64,000 bases of DNA, taken from contig CP154956.1 in the NCBI GenBank assembly GCA_039621445.1, forward strand, positions 43,362,437-43,426,436. The letters run 5' to 3'. Position numbers and translations under genes: made by a program. The notes below the pieces were generated by a model. That model searched no databases. It worked only from the letters and a program-made list of their open reading frames with translations, and was not told the origin of the DNA. This DNA comes from Euglena gracilis. Its lineage: Eukaryota; Euglenida; Euglenophyceae; Euglenales. This document shows, piece after piece, positions 43,961 to 56,240 of this stretch (the first letter of the stretch is position 1; each line of letters starts with the position of its first letter).

Positions 43961-44495
43961 TCGAAAAACGCCCATTTTCGGCTCGACAACCCTTTTTCCG
44001 GGTCTGGGAGGCCAAGAAGCATGGTCCTTCGCAAAGTCGAACATTGACAATTTGGAAAGGCACTGTTTTGGAACATGGGGCCACAATTGCCCACTTTGCC
44101 AAAGCAGCAAGTGCAGCTCAAAAGGTGGCTCTGGTGTTCTGCATGAACCCAACCGTTCTTTTGTGCTTGGTGGAAGTCCCATTTTCCCGGCAAGCCTTTG
44201 GTATTCCATTTGGAAGGAACAGCTTACCCCAAGAAATTTGCTTGATGGCAGAAGGTTTTGTTCCCCCCGTCAAATTCTTTCACCCTTCGTTTGCACTAGG
44301 TCTCCAATCCAAAGTTGAGAGTGCTATTTCTATTTGCCCCCCCCCCATTGGCGACATTGACGGATCCACCATGCTCAACAAATCAAACAATTCTAGTTCA
44401 ACACAAGAAATTAGGGCTGGGGTCCTTACCCCCCCCCCCATAATTGTCCCCCATTTTGCAAAAGGGGGTCTAACGGAGCTGGGGGGGGGGAGAAA

Positions 44496-44924
44496 ATGAA
44501 ACACTTTGCAAATGAAACACTTTGCACCTCACACCACACCCTGAGCATGAATCCTTTCCATGATGCCATTGTTTGCACGGCTGACCCCACTTTATACGGG
44601 CAAAGTAAACTCCACGTGGCTCAAGAATTGGCCAAATTTGCCATCTTCTTGTACACCATAGCTGTGACAGAGGCAGCTGTCGAGCGCACTTTCAGTGTGC
44701 AAAGATTTTTGGAGACACCGCTGCGGAATGCATTGTATGAAAAAGTTGTGCAATCGGCACTTTTCGTAAAATTCAATTTGCTGAAGTTCGGGGATGACAA
44801 TCTTATCCCAGCATCCCTTCGTGAGCCCAAGAAATCTTTCTACCATGAGGACATTTCGTTGGAAAATGAATCCCAAGGTGATCCTGACCTTTTCGATGAT
44901 GTTGTGTCAAAGTTTTGGTCTTGA
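44496..44924 (+). pseudogene. hAT transposase C-terminal fragment
   Basis: Reads LAKFAIFLYTIAVTEAAVER and TFSVQRFLETPLRNALYEKV, then ALFVKFNLL. The ER-FS-x(8-9)-R-N-L pattern is the hAT dimerisation domain. The upstream catalytic region is not recognisable; 43945-44495 is open in one frame but not convincingly transposase. A fragment of a once-autonomous element. Confidence 0.75.
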
Positions 44925-45117
44925 CAAAGACCTTGACTATTGCTGGTGAACCGCCGTTGTCACAACGAAGCGGTATCTTCCCGCCTTTGCATTTAATGCA
45001 TTCTGGTCTTTAGCCCCCCCCCCCGGATGGATTGATGCATTCTGGTCTTCAGCCCCCCCCCCCGTGATGGATGATTGCAATGATTGCTTGTTTAGTTTCT
45101 TTTGTTTGGACATATAC

Positions 45118-45318
45118 CCTCACCCCCCCCTATTTGCCCCCCCCCCTAATTGGCTAATTGGGTCCCGTTGGACGGTCCATTAGCCAATTAGGGGGGGGGG
45201 AAGGCTTATTGGCCATTGGCCGGGGTAACCCCCCCCCTAATCCCCCCCCCCTAATTGGCTAATTGGGGGTCCGAAGGAGCCCGGCCATTAGCCAAATAGG
45301 GGGGGGGGGTGAGGGTAG
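45118..45318. mobile_element. TACCCTCACCC-type MITE
   Basis: Same ends as 40786-41004. The interior is CCTATTTGCCCC, CTAATTGGCTAATTGGG phrases and G/C runs. Confidence 0.6.
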
Positions 45319-45339
45319 GCGGCATATAGGTATAGGTAT

Positions 45340-45730
45340 ACCCCCCCCTTATTGTCCCCCCCCTTATTGTCCAGTCGGGCCTCCCAGGGGGAGGTCGGTG
45401 GGACAATAAGGGGGGGGGGGGGTAGGTATAGGTCGTCCACATATAGGTATGGGGGTTGCAAAGACTTCACAGTAGCTTGGCAGATGGTTGAATCCAAATT
45501 CTCATTCACCCTCATGGCCACTTCATCCTCAAACCACGTTGAATAACAAATTTTGCATCGTAGCCACCCAACAGCACCGCTGGGCTCAAAATGAGCATGA
45601 ACTCCTCGATTCTTCCTCCCAGCCAGACTTGGGGAGAGACATTCTTTTGGCCATCAGAAAGATCTGAGACATATAGGGATATAGGAGGTCAGAAAACCTA
45701 TACCTATACCTATACCTATATCTCCCTATA
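45340..45730. repeat. CTTATTGTCC and TATACC modules
   Basis: CTTATTGTCCAGTCGGGCCTCCC with inverted partners at 55.5 kb, plus TACCTATACC tracts whose inverted partners lie at 56045-56115. Confidence 0.65.
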
Positions 45731-45739
45731 TCCCTTACA

Positions 45740-47310
45740 GAAAAAGTCACACAATCACCAAAGACCCCAGCACCCCAAGGAAAAATTTCATACCCCCTTT
45801 CTGGATGACCCACTCCAACCCGCACACACAGGGCTGCATGAGTACGCTTGGTGGGGGGCAGGGTGGGGTGTATTCAAAACAGGACGCCCCGAATGAGAGC
45901 CAGAAACATCTCAGGAATGCAAATTTCACCTGACGACATTTTGAAAAAAAGGCTGACAAGCATAAAGTTGGATGACGAACGGACTGATTAGGATTTACGC
46001 AAAGCGCCTTGGTTCTCGCGCTCGTAATCTTCTTACGTACAGGTGTTTCTCCCTTTTGGAAATGGGTTTTATCTTTCTTCTAACTTCATATACAAGCTAT
46101 TTGGAGGACCAGGAATTCACCGATGCAAGATTTTTTGAAGTTTGAAGCAGGTATGCCCAACTGAAGGTGTCTTTTGAAGAATGATTGTACTGGTCTTTTC
46201 CAGTGCATCTGGACCACTTTCAAAAATGTGGCATTTTTTCCAAAATTTGGTCCCCTGTGTGACAATTTTGAGTCCCACCCTCTTGTGTGGCATGTCTTCT
46301 GCAGTGCGTTCTGTTTTTATTTCATTTTCTGAGCGTTCTGGTGGTTTTCTGGTCGTGTTTTACTGTTTTGGAACTTTTGCTGCCATTTCACAGAGCACTA
46401 GCTGCAGCTGTGTGTCTTTGGCCTGGTGTTTTTTGTGACATTTTGGCCTTGCAATCTGTGTTTTCGTTCTTTCCAATTAGCTTTCCTTCAAATTGTAATT
46501 CTGTAAATTGAACCCCCAATCACCATTGAGCCATGTTTTTTGGTGGTGCCACATTGTATGTGATCTGGTTGTCTTTCATTTGTCATCTTTGTGCTCCTTG
46601 AACTGTTCAGAAAAAGAAGATGAACCAAGAAGAGAAGAAGAGTAATGAAGTGAAGATGTCAGGGTCCTGTGGTGTTTTGTGAAAAAACACAGGACCCTGT
46701 TGCTGTAAATTGCATGCTGACTTCTTTGTTGCAACGTTTCGCCTTTGCTTTGGTTCTTTCACTTTTTTTTTGTTTATTGGGTTTTGAAAAGGGCTTTGTT
46801 TGTCTGGCGTTCTGGTTCTTTTGAGACCCCCCCATCTTGGGCCCAAATCTTGGACAGTTTGGGGAACACTTTTAGTGCCACAGGTGGGAACCAGTTTTGG
46901 TGCCACAGGGTGGGCACCAGTTTTCGTGTCAAGGGTTTCTTTTTTTTTGGGCGGGGGGGGGCAAAATTTCTTTCAGTTCCGTCTGCAAATGTTTTTTCGG
47001 ACGACTTGAGGGTTGCACCTCTTGGGGAACATACCATCCTGCGTGCATTCTATTCCGCAGACGCCACCACTCCATCCCACGCTGACTTTCCGGCTATCAG
47101 ACGTACGGGTATGTATGACACATTATTTTCGTTTGACGAAGAACCTGCATTTGACCGGGGTGGCTGTCAGTGACGATCCCGCTGTTCCAAAATGACGACG
47201 AATTTACAGTGGTCAAAATGACGATTCTATTCCTGCATTGAGAAACATCTCAAAATTTTTACACCGGGTAAGGATAGAATCGTCATTTTGAGCACACAAC
47301 AGTCATCAAG
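45740..47310. other. No recognisable gene
   Basis: AT-rich, with only short frames. A frame around 46990-47170 reads FSDDLRVAPLGEHTILRAFY, which looks coding-like but matches nothing I know. Confidence 0.4.
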
Positions 47311-47319
47311 GGTGGTGCG

Positions 47320-47870
47320 GGTCACGGGGGGGGGGGGGTCACGGGAGGGGGGGGGGCATGGGGGAAGTATGCCACTTTCGAGATAGCGGGAAGCAGCATC
47401 CATGATGTTGCATCCCATCATGAGAAGGGCGGCACACATCCAAAAATCGGTGACTTTCGGGTCAAAAAGTGGTTATTTTTGGCCATTTTGGGCCCTTTTT
47501 GAACAAAAAAAGTGCTTTTGGTCCGAAAGGGGTCATTTATGGGTGATTTTTTATGTCCAAATTTGGTCATTTTTTTCATTTTTTGAAAGGGAATTTTGTT
47601 AGGTTTTTTTTTCTTGATCGTCACATTTTTGGGATGCATTTTTGAAAACAAATGGCCAAAAAAATTTGTTTTGGGTGTGGAAATGCACCAATTTTTTGGC
47701 ACTTTTTTAGGGCACAAGATTTCTGGCCATTTTTGGGTTTGAAGGTGCGTTGGGCGTTGGGTGCCAATGAGGGGTTTGGTTGTCCAAATGGAAGGTGTGG
47801 TGAGGACAATTGTTTTTTGTTTCTTCCACAAAAATTTCACGTTTCCTCTGCCCCCCTTTTTGCCATGAAA
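47320..47870. repeat. Duplicated 530-bp segment, copy A
   Basis: Starts in GGTCACGGGGG runs, then AGCAGCATCCATGATGTTGC and TTTTTGAAAGGGAATTTTGT. Copy B is at 50190-50690 in the same orientation. Confidence 0.85.
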
Positions 47871-48229
47871 TTCTTTCCTACTTGCGAAATCTCCCCTTTT
47901 GCCAATGGGACATACCGGTGGGCCAATTAATGCGCGATCAGTTTAATTGTCGTCACTTTAATGCGCAGGAGGGTGACCTGCGCATTTTGATGTTCACAAA
48001 TATACGCGAAATATTCGCGGGATATGGGAGATTCCTAAATTGGTGATCCTAATAAGTCAGGACGGGCCGATTTGTTGTGAAGCAACCACGTCCGAACCAG
48101 GAAACCTTCTATGGATGGTGTGTTGAGAACAATGTCCTATTTCCCTTGTTTTCCCTATCATCCCAGCCAGTGAGGATCGTACAGCCTGAAAAAGAATGGA
48201 ATTGCAGATCGCAGTGGCCAAGGGCATGA

Positions 48230-48765
<536 letters not shown>

Positions 48766-48769
48766 TGGG

Positions 48770-49330
48770 GGATAATGGGGACTCAGGATTTGGAGAAAGT
48801 CCCGTTACAACACGCCCTGCACCGTTTCTGGCTGACAATCGGTGTTTTTAAATTTTTGGGGGTTTTCCAGTTCTTGTTGTGTCTCACGGCTGGCTTCCCC
48901 AGAATCAAACGTTGGTTGTTGGGCGTGGTTGGTTTTTTTCCTCTTGCACCCCCAGGGGGGTCCCCCTTGGATACTTTGGTGCCTAAAATTTTTGAAAGTG
49001 GGGTGGCATTTTTTTCTGAAATTTTTTCCCCTATTTACGCGCAAGCCATTCTGAGCAATGGTCTTTAAATAAGAAAAAAAGAACCTCCCAAAAATTTTTC
49101 GAAGAAGACACTGCCACAAAAGACTTCATGTGTTCACTGAATTGTTCAGGGTGTTTCACAGTCAGCTCATTTTGGGTTTTATGAGAAATTCATACTAAAA
49201 ATTTTTTTCAAAAACAATTTTCGACAACCTTCAAGAATTCAAACACAAACCGTGCTGACAAAACGTCCTGTAAAACATAGTTTATTCTGCATCAGAAAAA
49301 CCAGAGACTCTAATCTTTAGACCAAACAAT
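48770..49330. other. No gene seen
   Basis: AT-rich spacer with short unrelated frames. Confidence 0.4.
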
Positions 49331-49334
49331 TTTT

Positions 49335-49930
49335 TCACCGACCCCCAAGGAGGGGGGTCACTGAACTTTTTTTTGGTTGAAAACCAGTCAGTCACTGCCC
49401 CCCCCCCCCGGAGGGCCACTCTGGGCCTGTTCCAGTCAAAAAAATTTCCGGCGTCACTCACCCGTCAGTTACTCTGCAAAAACCAGTCACTCCCCCCTTG
49501 GGCCTTGGGGTCGTCAGTGCTTAAGCAGTTACCTGCTGAGAGCCTTAACGTCGTACGTGGAAAAGAGGAGTGCGCTTCGCGTCCGCGGAGGGCACTCTGT
49601 CCCGGCTGTCGACGACATTTTAATGCGCCGTGGCTTTTCCATACGGCCGCCGGACCTGCGCATTTTGATGATCGCGCATTTTTGTGTCGCCCCTTAGTGT
49701 GTCTGCCTATTTTTTGGCAGGGAGGTAACGTGACCCCCGCCCCTGTATGGCACCCCCCAGGGAGCGTTTTGACCCCCCCTGGCGACAATTAGGGGGGGGG
49801 TGACAATTAGGGGTGGGGGTACTCAATTTACCCTACATGCCCATGGGTCCATGGGTACCCACCCCTAATTGTCGCCCCCCCCCAAGGGGGGGGGCGACAA
49901 TTAGGGGTGGGTGACATATAGGGGGGGGGG
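49335..49930. repeat. CAGTCACTGAC and GACAATTAGGGG modules
   Basis: Mixed foldback modules. The CAGTCAGTCACT phrases recur at 59.7-59.97 kb and GACAATTAGGGG at 43.6 and 53.4 kb. A frame at 49540-49700 reads ALCPGCRRHFNAPWLFH, zinc-finger-like, with a weak sequence echo at 47930-48010. Confidence 0.5.
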
Positions 49931-49934
49931 TCAC

Positions 49935-50190
49935 GTTATTTTGGGTCAAAATTCAAACAGCAAAAAAAAACACCATTGTTTGGGTCGAAACTTTTTTCAC
50001 CTCAAATCTTGGGATTTCTTTCCATTTTTTTGACCATGTCAAGCCGGAAAATTGATGAAAAGCGACCAAAACCGCCATCAAGCATCAAAAAGCAGGCTGA
50101 AATGATGAATGCAAAGAAAGGCTGAAGTAACGAAGGTTGATGCATTGTGTGAAAATCGAAGGCTCGATTCTCGGGTCACGGGGGGTCACG
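49935..50190. repeat. Dispersed repeat, copy 1 of 2
   Basis: TTTTTTCACCTCAAATCTTGG, then AAAAAGCAGGCTGAAATGATG and TTCTCGGGTCACGGG. Copy 2 is at 53988-54250, same orientation. Confidence 0.85.
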
Positions 50191-50690
50191 GGGGGGGGTC
50201 ACGGGGGGGGGGGGGTCACGGGGGAAGTATGCCACTTCTGGAGGTAGTCGGGAGGCAGCATCCATGATGTTGCATCCCATCACGAGAAGGGCGGCAGGCA
50301 TCCTGAAGTCGGTGATTTTCGGGTCCAAAAGTGTCATTTTGGCCATTTTTGAACAAAAAATACTTTTTGTCCGAAAGTGGTCATTTTGGGTGATTTTTAT
50401 ATCCGAAATTGGTCATTTTTTGAAAGGGAATTTTGTTAGGATTTTCTTGACCGTCACAATTTTTTGGATGCATTTTGGGCCATTTTTGACAAAAATCCGT
50501 TTTGGGAGTGGAAATGCACCAATTTTTGGCACTTTGTTTAGGGGACAAGATTTTTGGCCATTTTTGGATGTGAAGGTGCGTTGGGTGCTGGGTGCCAAAA
50601 AGGTCCAAATGAGTCCAAATGGAAGGTGGATGAGGACAATTCTGTTCTGTTTTTGGGGGGTTTCTTCCACAAAATTTTCATGGGAGGAGC
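50190..50690. repeat. Duplicated segment, copy B
   Basis: Partner of 47320-47870, about 85-90 % similar by eye, with small deletions. Confidence 0.85.
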
Positions 50691-50962
50691 CCAGATAACC
50701 GCGGTGTAACTGTGGTGTAACCGCGGCGTAACCGCGGCGAGAACAAGAACAAAGGTGTCACAGAGGGGGTCGGCTGACGGGGGGGGGGGGGGAAAACCCC
50801 CAAAATAGCATGCCCCCCCTTGGATTTTGGCTTCTGAGGGGGGTCTTTATGGGGGGGGGGCATGGCAGACCCGGGATTTTTTGGGGGTGCCACCAATGTG
50901 GCAATTTTGATGGGTCATGTGTGACCAGTGTGACCTCACATACAATGTCACATGTAACCTAT

Positions 50963-52076
50963 TTTTAAGTCCGTGTACCCCCCCCTCCGACTCAGGACAA
51001 AGTCGGTGTACCCTACGACGGACTCAGGGGTGACAAAGTCCGGGGGGGGGGGGTGCGGACTTTGTCCTGAGTCCGGTGTACCCCCCCCCATTTCCACCAA
51101 TGGCCACCTTGATGTTTCCACCACTAGGACTAATGCGAATGGAGCCCCAGAACAATTATCCTCTTGCTGTTGTGACGCGTCAGGGAGGGAATAGGGAGCA
51201 GCTACCGTAAAAACCTGGTAGTGCCACTGAATGTCTCCAGGGGAAAAAACGGTAGCAGACAGTTGGTGTCCCCCTCATTGCTTTCGCTTCGTGTTCTCGA
51301 CACGAGCTGGCAAGGGAGGCATCTCCCGGCCGTCGCAACGAGGACAACACCAACTGTTGCGGGGGGGGGGGGGGGGGGGGGGCCTAGAACGGCCTGAATC
51401 GAAGTGCATAGAACAAACGGAATCGAACTCCAAAATTTTTAGCCGTGATGTTGTGTTCACAAATGTAACGAACTTTGGAAAATGGCATTTTGCTTTGGGG
51501 ACGATGGGATTCTTGGTTTTTGTTGATTTGTATAGCACAGCCAATGCGTTGACATACGATGTCAACGTTTGCGGAGCCCATTCGTACATGGGCACCCCAG
51601 CCCGTTGACATGGAAGCTGCCTTTGTGCCTTTGTCGCAATCTTCTCAGCTTCTGTGTCATGCAAAGCCTGTACCGAAATCACCCACTTTGCAAACGCCAC
51701 CATGTAGTCATCCAAATCAGTGGTGGCATAGCCTCGCAGTTCGCAAACTTTTTGAAAATTGGCGAGGCGGTATATCCCCCCTTCTGATTTTTGACGCTGC
51801 CCTGGGCTGGGGCACAGTTTGGGTGAAAACATCCCCAAAAAGCTCTGTGTCCGTAGTTTCTGTGTTCTGGGGTTCAACTGCCACCTTCAACCCTGCCAAC
51901 AACTTTGCGGGTGTTGGCAAAGGTCCCAAGACAACCTCAGCGACGTTTACGACTTGTGCGAGCAACATGAAGCTATGAAGACAAAGACAAGTGACCCTGA
52001 GCGACACTAATGTTCCTCATTAGGATACACCGACTTTGTCCTGAGTCGGAGGGGGGGTAGTACACGGACTTAAAAC
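50963..52076. mobile_element. TIR element, unrecognised protein family, copy 3
   Basis: About 1.1 kb. The inverted repeats of about 50 bp start TTTAAGTCCGTGTAC and include CCGACTCAGGACAAAGTCGG. Comparison with the uninterrupted repeat at 36552-36770 shows this block is an insertion. It carries the disrupted frame at 51275-52007. Confidence 0.8.
51275..52007 (-). pseudogene. Frameshifted element protein, copy 3
   Basis: N-terminal part ends AVEPQNTETTDTELFGDVF; after a frameshift near 51760 it continues LDDYMVAFAKWVISVQALHD, then WAPQTLTSYVNALAVLYKS and finally CCPRCDGREM. The LDxF/Y...A-x-WVI pattern and the ST/TS-xx-x-Y-NA segment match copies 1 and 2. The terminal CCPRC may be a zinc-finger end. 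Confidence 0.6.
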
Positions 52077-52199
52077 AAGACCCCCCCTACACGGACTTTG
52101 TCCTGAGTCCGGTGGGGGGGGGCACGGACTTTGTCCTTCGGACAAAGTCCGTGCCCCCCCCACCGGACTCAGGACAAAGTCCGTGTAGGGGGGGTCTTT
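52077..52199. repeat. Near-perfect hairpin, arms about 60 bp
   Basis: AAGACCCCCCCTACACGGAC...GGACTTTGTCC pairs with its complement around a 2-3 base loop. It adjoins the right end of copy 3 and repeats its CGGACTCAGGACAAAGTCCG module. Confidence 0.85.
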
Positions 52200-52293
52200 C
52201 TTGATATAAAAACCTCTGGGAACAAAAATACATTCAATTAGGAATTATCACACATTTTTGGCAATTTTGATTCCTAAATTGGGTGCCATCTCC

Positions 52294-52495
52294 TAATTAC
52301 CCTCACCCTCCCTCAAAGGGTCCGCCCCCTCAGAGTGGCCATTTTTTTGGCAAATTTGGTTTACCCCCCCTCAAAGTGGCCACTTTCTTTTGGCGCCGAA
52401 GGCGCCTAAACCCAAAAATTGACCCCCCCCCCTCCAAAGTGTCCCCTCCCCCAGAGTGGTCGTTTTGGGGTTCCGTGTTGCCTGGAGGGTAGCTG
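52294..52495. mobile_element. G/C-tract MITE inserted in the 50.9-kb repeat
   Basis: Absent from the matching position of the 36552-36770 copy. Ends TACCCTCACCC-like on the left and GGAGGGTA on the right; interior shares GTGGCCAC and TGGCGCCGAAGGCGCC with 40786-41004. Confidence 0.75.
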
Positions 52496-52735
52496 CCATT
52501 TTTGGCTCCTACCAGGACCTGGAAACCTTCCATGGAGGCGGACGGACGGACGGACGGACGGACGTCAGATCAACAGTACGATGTCCGCTGAGCTGCCCCG
52601 TACTGCAAGGTTCGTATCAGAGGTGATGCACGGGCCTATTTCTGTGGTATTTATCATTCAACCTCAAGATGATTATTTCCAAGTGGCTACAGTGACCTCC
52701 TTGCGTACTCAACTCATCCTCCGAGAATGATATCA

Positions 52736-52807
52736 CCCCCCGTGGCATAGCGGTTGTGTGGTTAGCGTGTGACCGGTAGGTCGCGGGTTCGAATCCCGCC
52801 GGGGGGC
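52736..52807 (+). tRNA. tRNA-like unit, probably a SINE head or pseudo-tRNA
   Basis: A 7-bp acceptor stem (CCCCCCG with CGGGGGG), box A-like TGGCATAGCGGTT and a perfect T arm GCGGGTTCGAATCCCGC give a 72-base cloverleaf-sized unit. The anticodon arm does not form a 5-bp stem with a 7-base loop; GACC-GGTA-GGTC forms instead and the D loop is long. I read it as tRNA-derived rather than a working tRNA. Confidence 0.5.
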
Positions 52808-52809
52808 AA

Positions 52810-53230
52810 CTTCGTGTTTTTCCTGATTTGACGCGACAAGTAGAGGGAAGCCGTGACTGCTTTTCGGAAAGGAAGGAAAATTTTTTTTGGTCCGGCCGGC
52901 TGGCAAGGCAGACATTGGTCCGGCTTGACGGACGGCTGGCGAAAAAATGCTTCGTCCGGACGGACGGCTGGGCGTCCAGCATTGGTCCGGCTGAAGAGGT
53001 CCGGACGGCTCGGACGGCTAGCCGGCCAGCAGCCCCCCATGTGTGGGTTGGTGGGGGGTCGCTTTAAGCTTATGTATTTATTGAAAAAGGATGCAACCAC
53101 TACGAACTTAAGAGAGCAATTGTCGATAGTAGGAATTCAAACCAAGCTGATCGTGTGAGTTGAAAGAGAATGTTGAACTCTGCCTCCACTACTTTGCAAG
53201 GCGCCTTGCCCACGTAACCGCAGTGTAACC
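52810..53230. other. Region downstream of the tRNA-like unit
   Basis: Contains repeated GGACGGACGGCTGG and CCGGCTGGC phrases; could be the body of a SINE. No gene. Confidence 0.35.
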
Positions 53231-53307
53231 GCGGTGTAACGTGACCCCCCCCTATTTGTCCCCCCCCCTAATTGGCCAGAGCCCAGGTGGCCAATTAGGG
53301 GGGGGGG

Positions 53308-53505
53308 TTACTCATTTCAAGGGAAAATGCCTTTATTCGGGTGTTTTTCGGGGGTTCGCGACTATGAAGGACAGGGCCCAGGTGGGCAATTAGGGGGGGG
53401 TTAGGGGCAACCCCCCCCCCTAATTGTCCCCCACCCCTAATTGGCCAGAAGGGGGGTCCGGGCCGCCCGGAGGGCGGCCAAATAGGGGGGGGGTCACGTT
53501 AACTG
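53308..53505. repeat. Inverted partner of 43556-43745
   Basis: TTTCAAGGGAAAATGCCTTT through GGTTCGCGACTATGAAGG to GGGCGGCCAAATAGGG. Confidence 0.85.
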
Positions 53506-53514
53506 CGGTGATAA

Positions 53515-54300
53515 CCGCGGTTTGGGCTCCTCGATGGGGGTGGGGCGGGACACGGGGGGGACACGGGGGGGGACACGGGGGGGGGGGGCCACGGGGGAAA
53601 CATGCCTCTTTTCAGGACCTAATTTCGACTCCGGGACGAAATTTGCGACTTTTTGAGGGACCAAAAATTCATTTCGCATTGACCCCGAGCCAAGCTCCAG
53701 GCCATCCTAGGTGAAAAAAAAGGGATTGTGGGTGGGGGAAAGTCAAATGGCCTTGAGAATCCATGAAAAACCGTGGAAAATGATGCCAAACAGCTAAAAA
53801 TTCATGCTGTATGTTGCCTTGGCCGCCTTCTAGGGACCCCCCTGAAGTGCGGGACACGGGGGGGACACGGGGGGGGGACATGGGGGGGGGGACATGGGGA
53901 TCACACCCCCGATGTTTCCCCTCCCCCCCATTTTGCCATGAAATTCTTTCCTACTGGCGCAATCTCCCCTTTTGCCAATGGGACATATTTTGGGTCAAAT
54001 TCATATGCCAAAAAAGCGCCATTGTTTGGGTTGAAAATTTTTTCACCTCAAATCTTGGGATTTCTTTCCATTTTTTTGACCATGTCAAGGCAAATTTTTG
54101 ATGGCTTCAACCAGAAAATTGATGAAAAGCGATAAAACGTGCCACCTACATCAAAAAGCAGGCTGAAATGATGAATGAAAAGAAAGGTCGAAGTGATGAA
54201 GGTTGATGCATTGTATGAAAATCAAAGGCTCAATTCTCGGGTCACGGGGGGGGGGTCACGGGGGGTCACGGGGGGGGGGGTCACGGGGGTAGCACCCCCA
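53515..54300. repeat. GACACGGGGG and GGTCACGGGG modules
   Basis: Includes copy 2 of the 49935 repeat (53988-54250) and a TTGCCATGAAATTCTTTCCT block (53934-53990) shared with 47863-47925. Confidence 0.75.
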
Positions 54301-54544
54301 TCGTCAAACGAACCCATTTTCGGTGTAATTTCTCTTTGCGTTGGTAATTTCTGTCAATCGAACATCTACAGAACACTTAAGAGGCAATCCAAACAATAGC
54401 CGGTTAGCGAACTTCGATGGAGGTGAACACCATGCCCCAGGGAGCCCAGGTACACGGGGGGGGTCTCGGGACCCCTGTTCACCTCCGAAGTGAACTGAAC
54501 AAGGGGGGGAGGGGGGGTCCCGGGTTCCGAAGTCAGGGCTGTAT

Positions 54545-54700
54545 ATACTATGGAGATCAGGCGGTGAACTTTGGGTTTTTTCGGGCGGGACCCCCCCACC
54601 CCCCCTCTTCATTGGAAATACATGGACGAACTTCACCGGTGAACTTCACCAGTGAAGTTTCTCCATGAAATTCCTTCAGGGGCGGAGCCCCCAACCCCCC
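54545..54700. repeat. Dispersed repeat with inverted copy at 57745-57895
   Basis: GGAGATCAGGCGGTGAACTT, a GTTCACCGGTGAACTTCACC-type palindrome and GGGGCGGAGCCCCCAA. Confidence 0.85.
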
Positions 54701-54709
54701 CCCCCCACC

Positions 54710-56240
54710 CCTGCCCAACCTCCTATAGCTTTCTAACCTCCTATAAATTTTCCCCGGTCGAATATTCCGCAAGTGACCGTAGCAGTGCTTGGCGGATCAC
54801 TACTGAGAATGCCTTTGTGTTTGTTGTCCCCATGAATCGGCAATTTTGGGGGGGGGACTTTCGACCGGGTCCAAATTTTCTGTTTTTGCAGAACTTCGGT
54901 TGCGCACCAACGGCTCGCCTACTCTTGTTCTCTACCTTCAGGCTTGGGAAATGGCTCGCCACGCCATTTCCCCCCCTCCCCCCCCCCCTAGCCGGACCCC
55001 CTCGCCACGCCACCTGCGACATTTTGATTTTGCAACCAGGGTTGGGCAATTAACCGTTATTATTGGGGTCAAGCGATTAACCATGGTTAACTGGGGGTCA
55101 ACAAGCGATTAACCAATTATTAACTGTGCCTTTCCCTCGATTAATCTCGATTAACCGCCACAAAAAAATTCAAAGTGTTGTGCACCTTGCCAAATTGGTG
55201 CCTGAAAACATCATCCCCAAACCAGAGCTTAGACTCTCATTCATTGGATGGATCATGAGCCAAACAAACAAAAAAAATAAAAACCACACGGATCTCTGTT
55301 GCCGAGTCTAATGGGTCAGATAGCCAAGTTGGCGTAAATTCATTCGCACAAACATGAGCGCATCAACGGAGCAACCACTAAGGCGATTGCGCAAATCACT
55401 GGGGTCGGAGCTTCTTTCATCTGATGACAATTACCACCCCTCCTCGAAGGGTTTATGTTCGGTGTTGCAGATGAAAATTGCCTCTTTTCCAAAAGGGAAC
55501 TTCGATTACCACCCCCCCCCCTTATTGTCCCACCGACCTCTCCCCGGGAGGCCCGACCGGACAATAAGGGGGAGGGGACAATAAGGGGGTACCAAAGGAA
55601 TTTCATTGGCTGGGCCAAAAAAACCCCCTGTCGGCCGGGGCCCAGGGACAATAAGGGGGGGGGGGACAATAAGGGGGGGGGGGTGGTCGAGGTCTATCCC
55701 TCACTCGGTGTCTAAGTCCCCAAAGGGTAGAGAAATGTTCCCAAACCCAAGACATCTTTGATTTCTGCAAAAAAAAAAGGTCGATTAACTGGGGGGGCCA
55801 CAAGCGGTTAACCGTTTTTCGATTAACCATGGTTAATTGTCCCCCCCCCCCACAAACGATCGATTAACTGGGGGGGGGGGGGTCACAAGCGATTAACCGT
55901 TTTTTGATTAACCATCCAACCCTGTTTGCAACCATGGTACACCCCTCCCCCCCCCCATTCGAGACCCCCCTTCCCCCCCCTATTCGGACCCCTCGCCACG
56001 GCGTACCAACCCCCCATGGTAAGAGTACCTGCGGTGGTGAAGGTATAATAGGGATATAGGCAGATATAGGTATAGGTATAGGTACAGGATAGGTATTGGT
56101 TTTTTCACCTTCCTATATCTCCTATTTCTCTTCTCTATCTGGGATGAAAGGCCTAAGAGGCTTGATTTCCACCAAAGTTGCATTAGTTTCCAGAGAACAG
56201 GAAGATAGAAGTTGAGGTTGATGTGAAGTTGATGTGTCGT
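54710..56240. repeat. Mixed modules: GATTAACC, CTTATTGTCC, CGCCACGCCA
   Basis: GCGATTAACC phrases at 55070-55145 and 55780-55915, CTTATTGTCC inverted pairs at 55515-55680, CCCCTCGCCACGCCA at 54998 and 55985. 56045-56115 is a TATAGGTATAGG tract. No gene. Confidence 0.55.
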
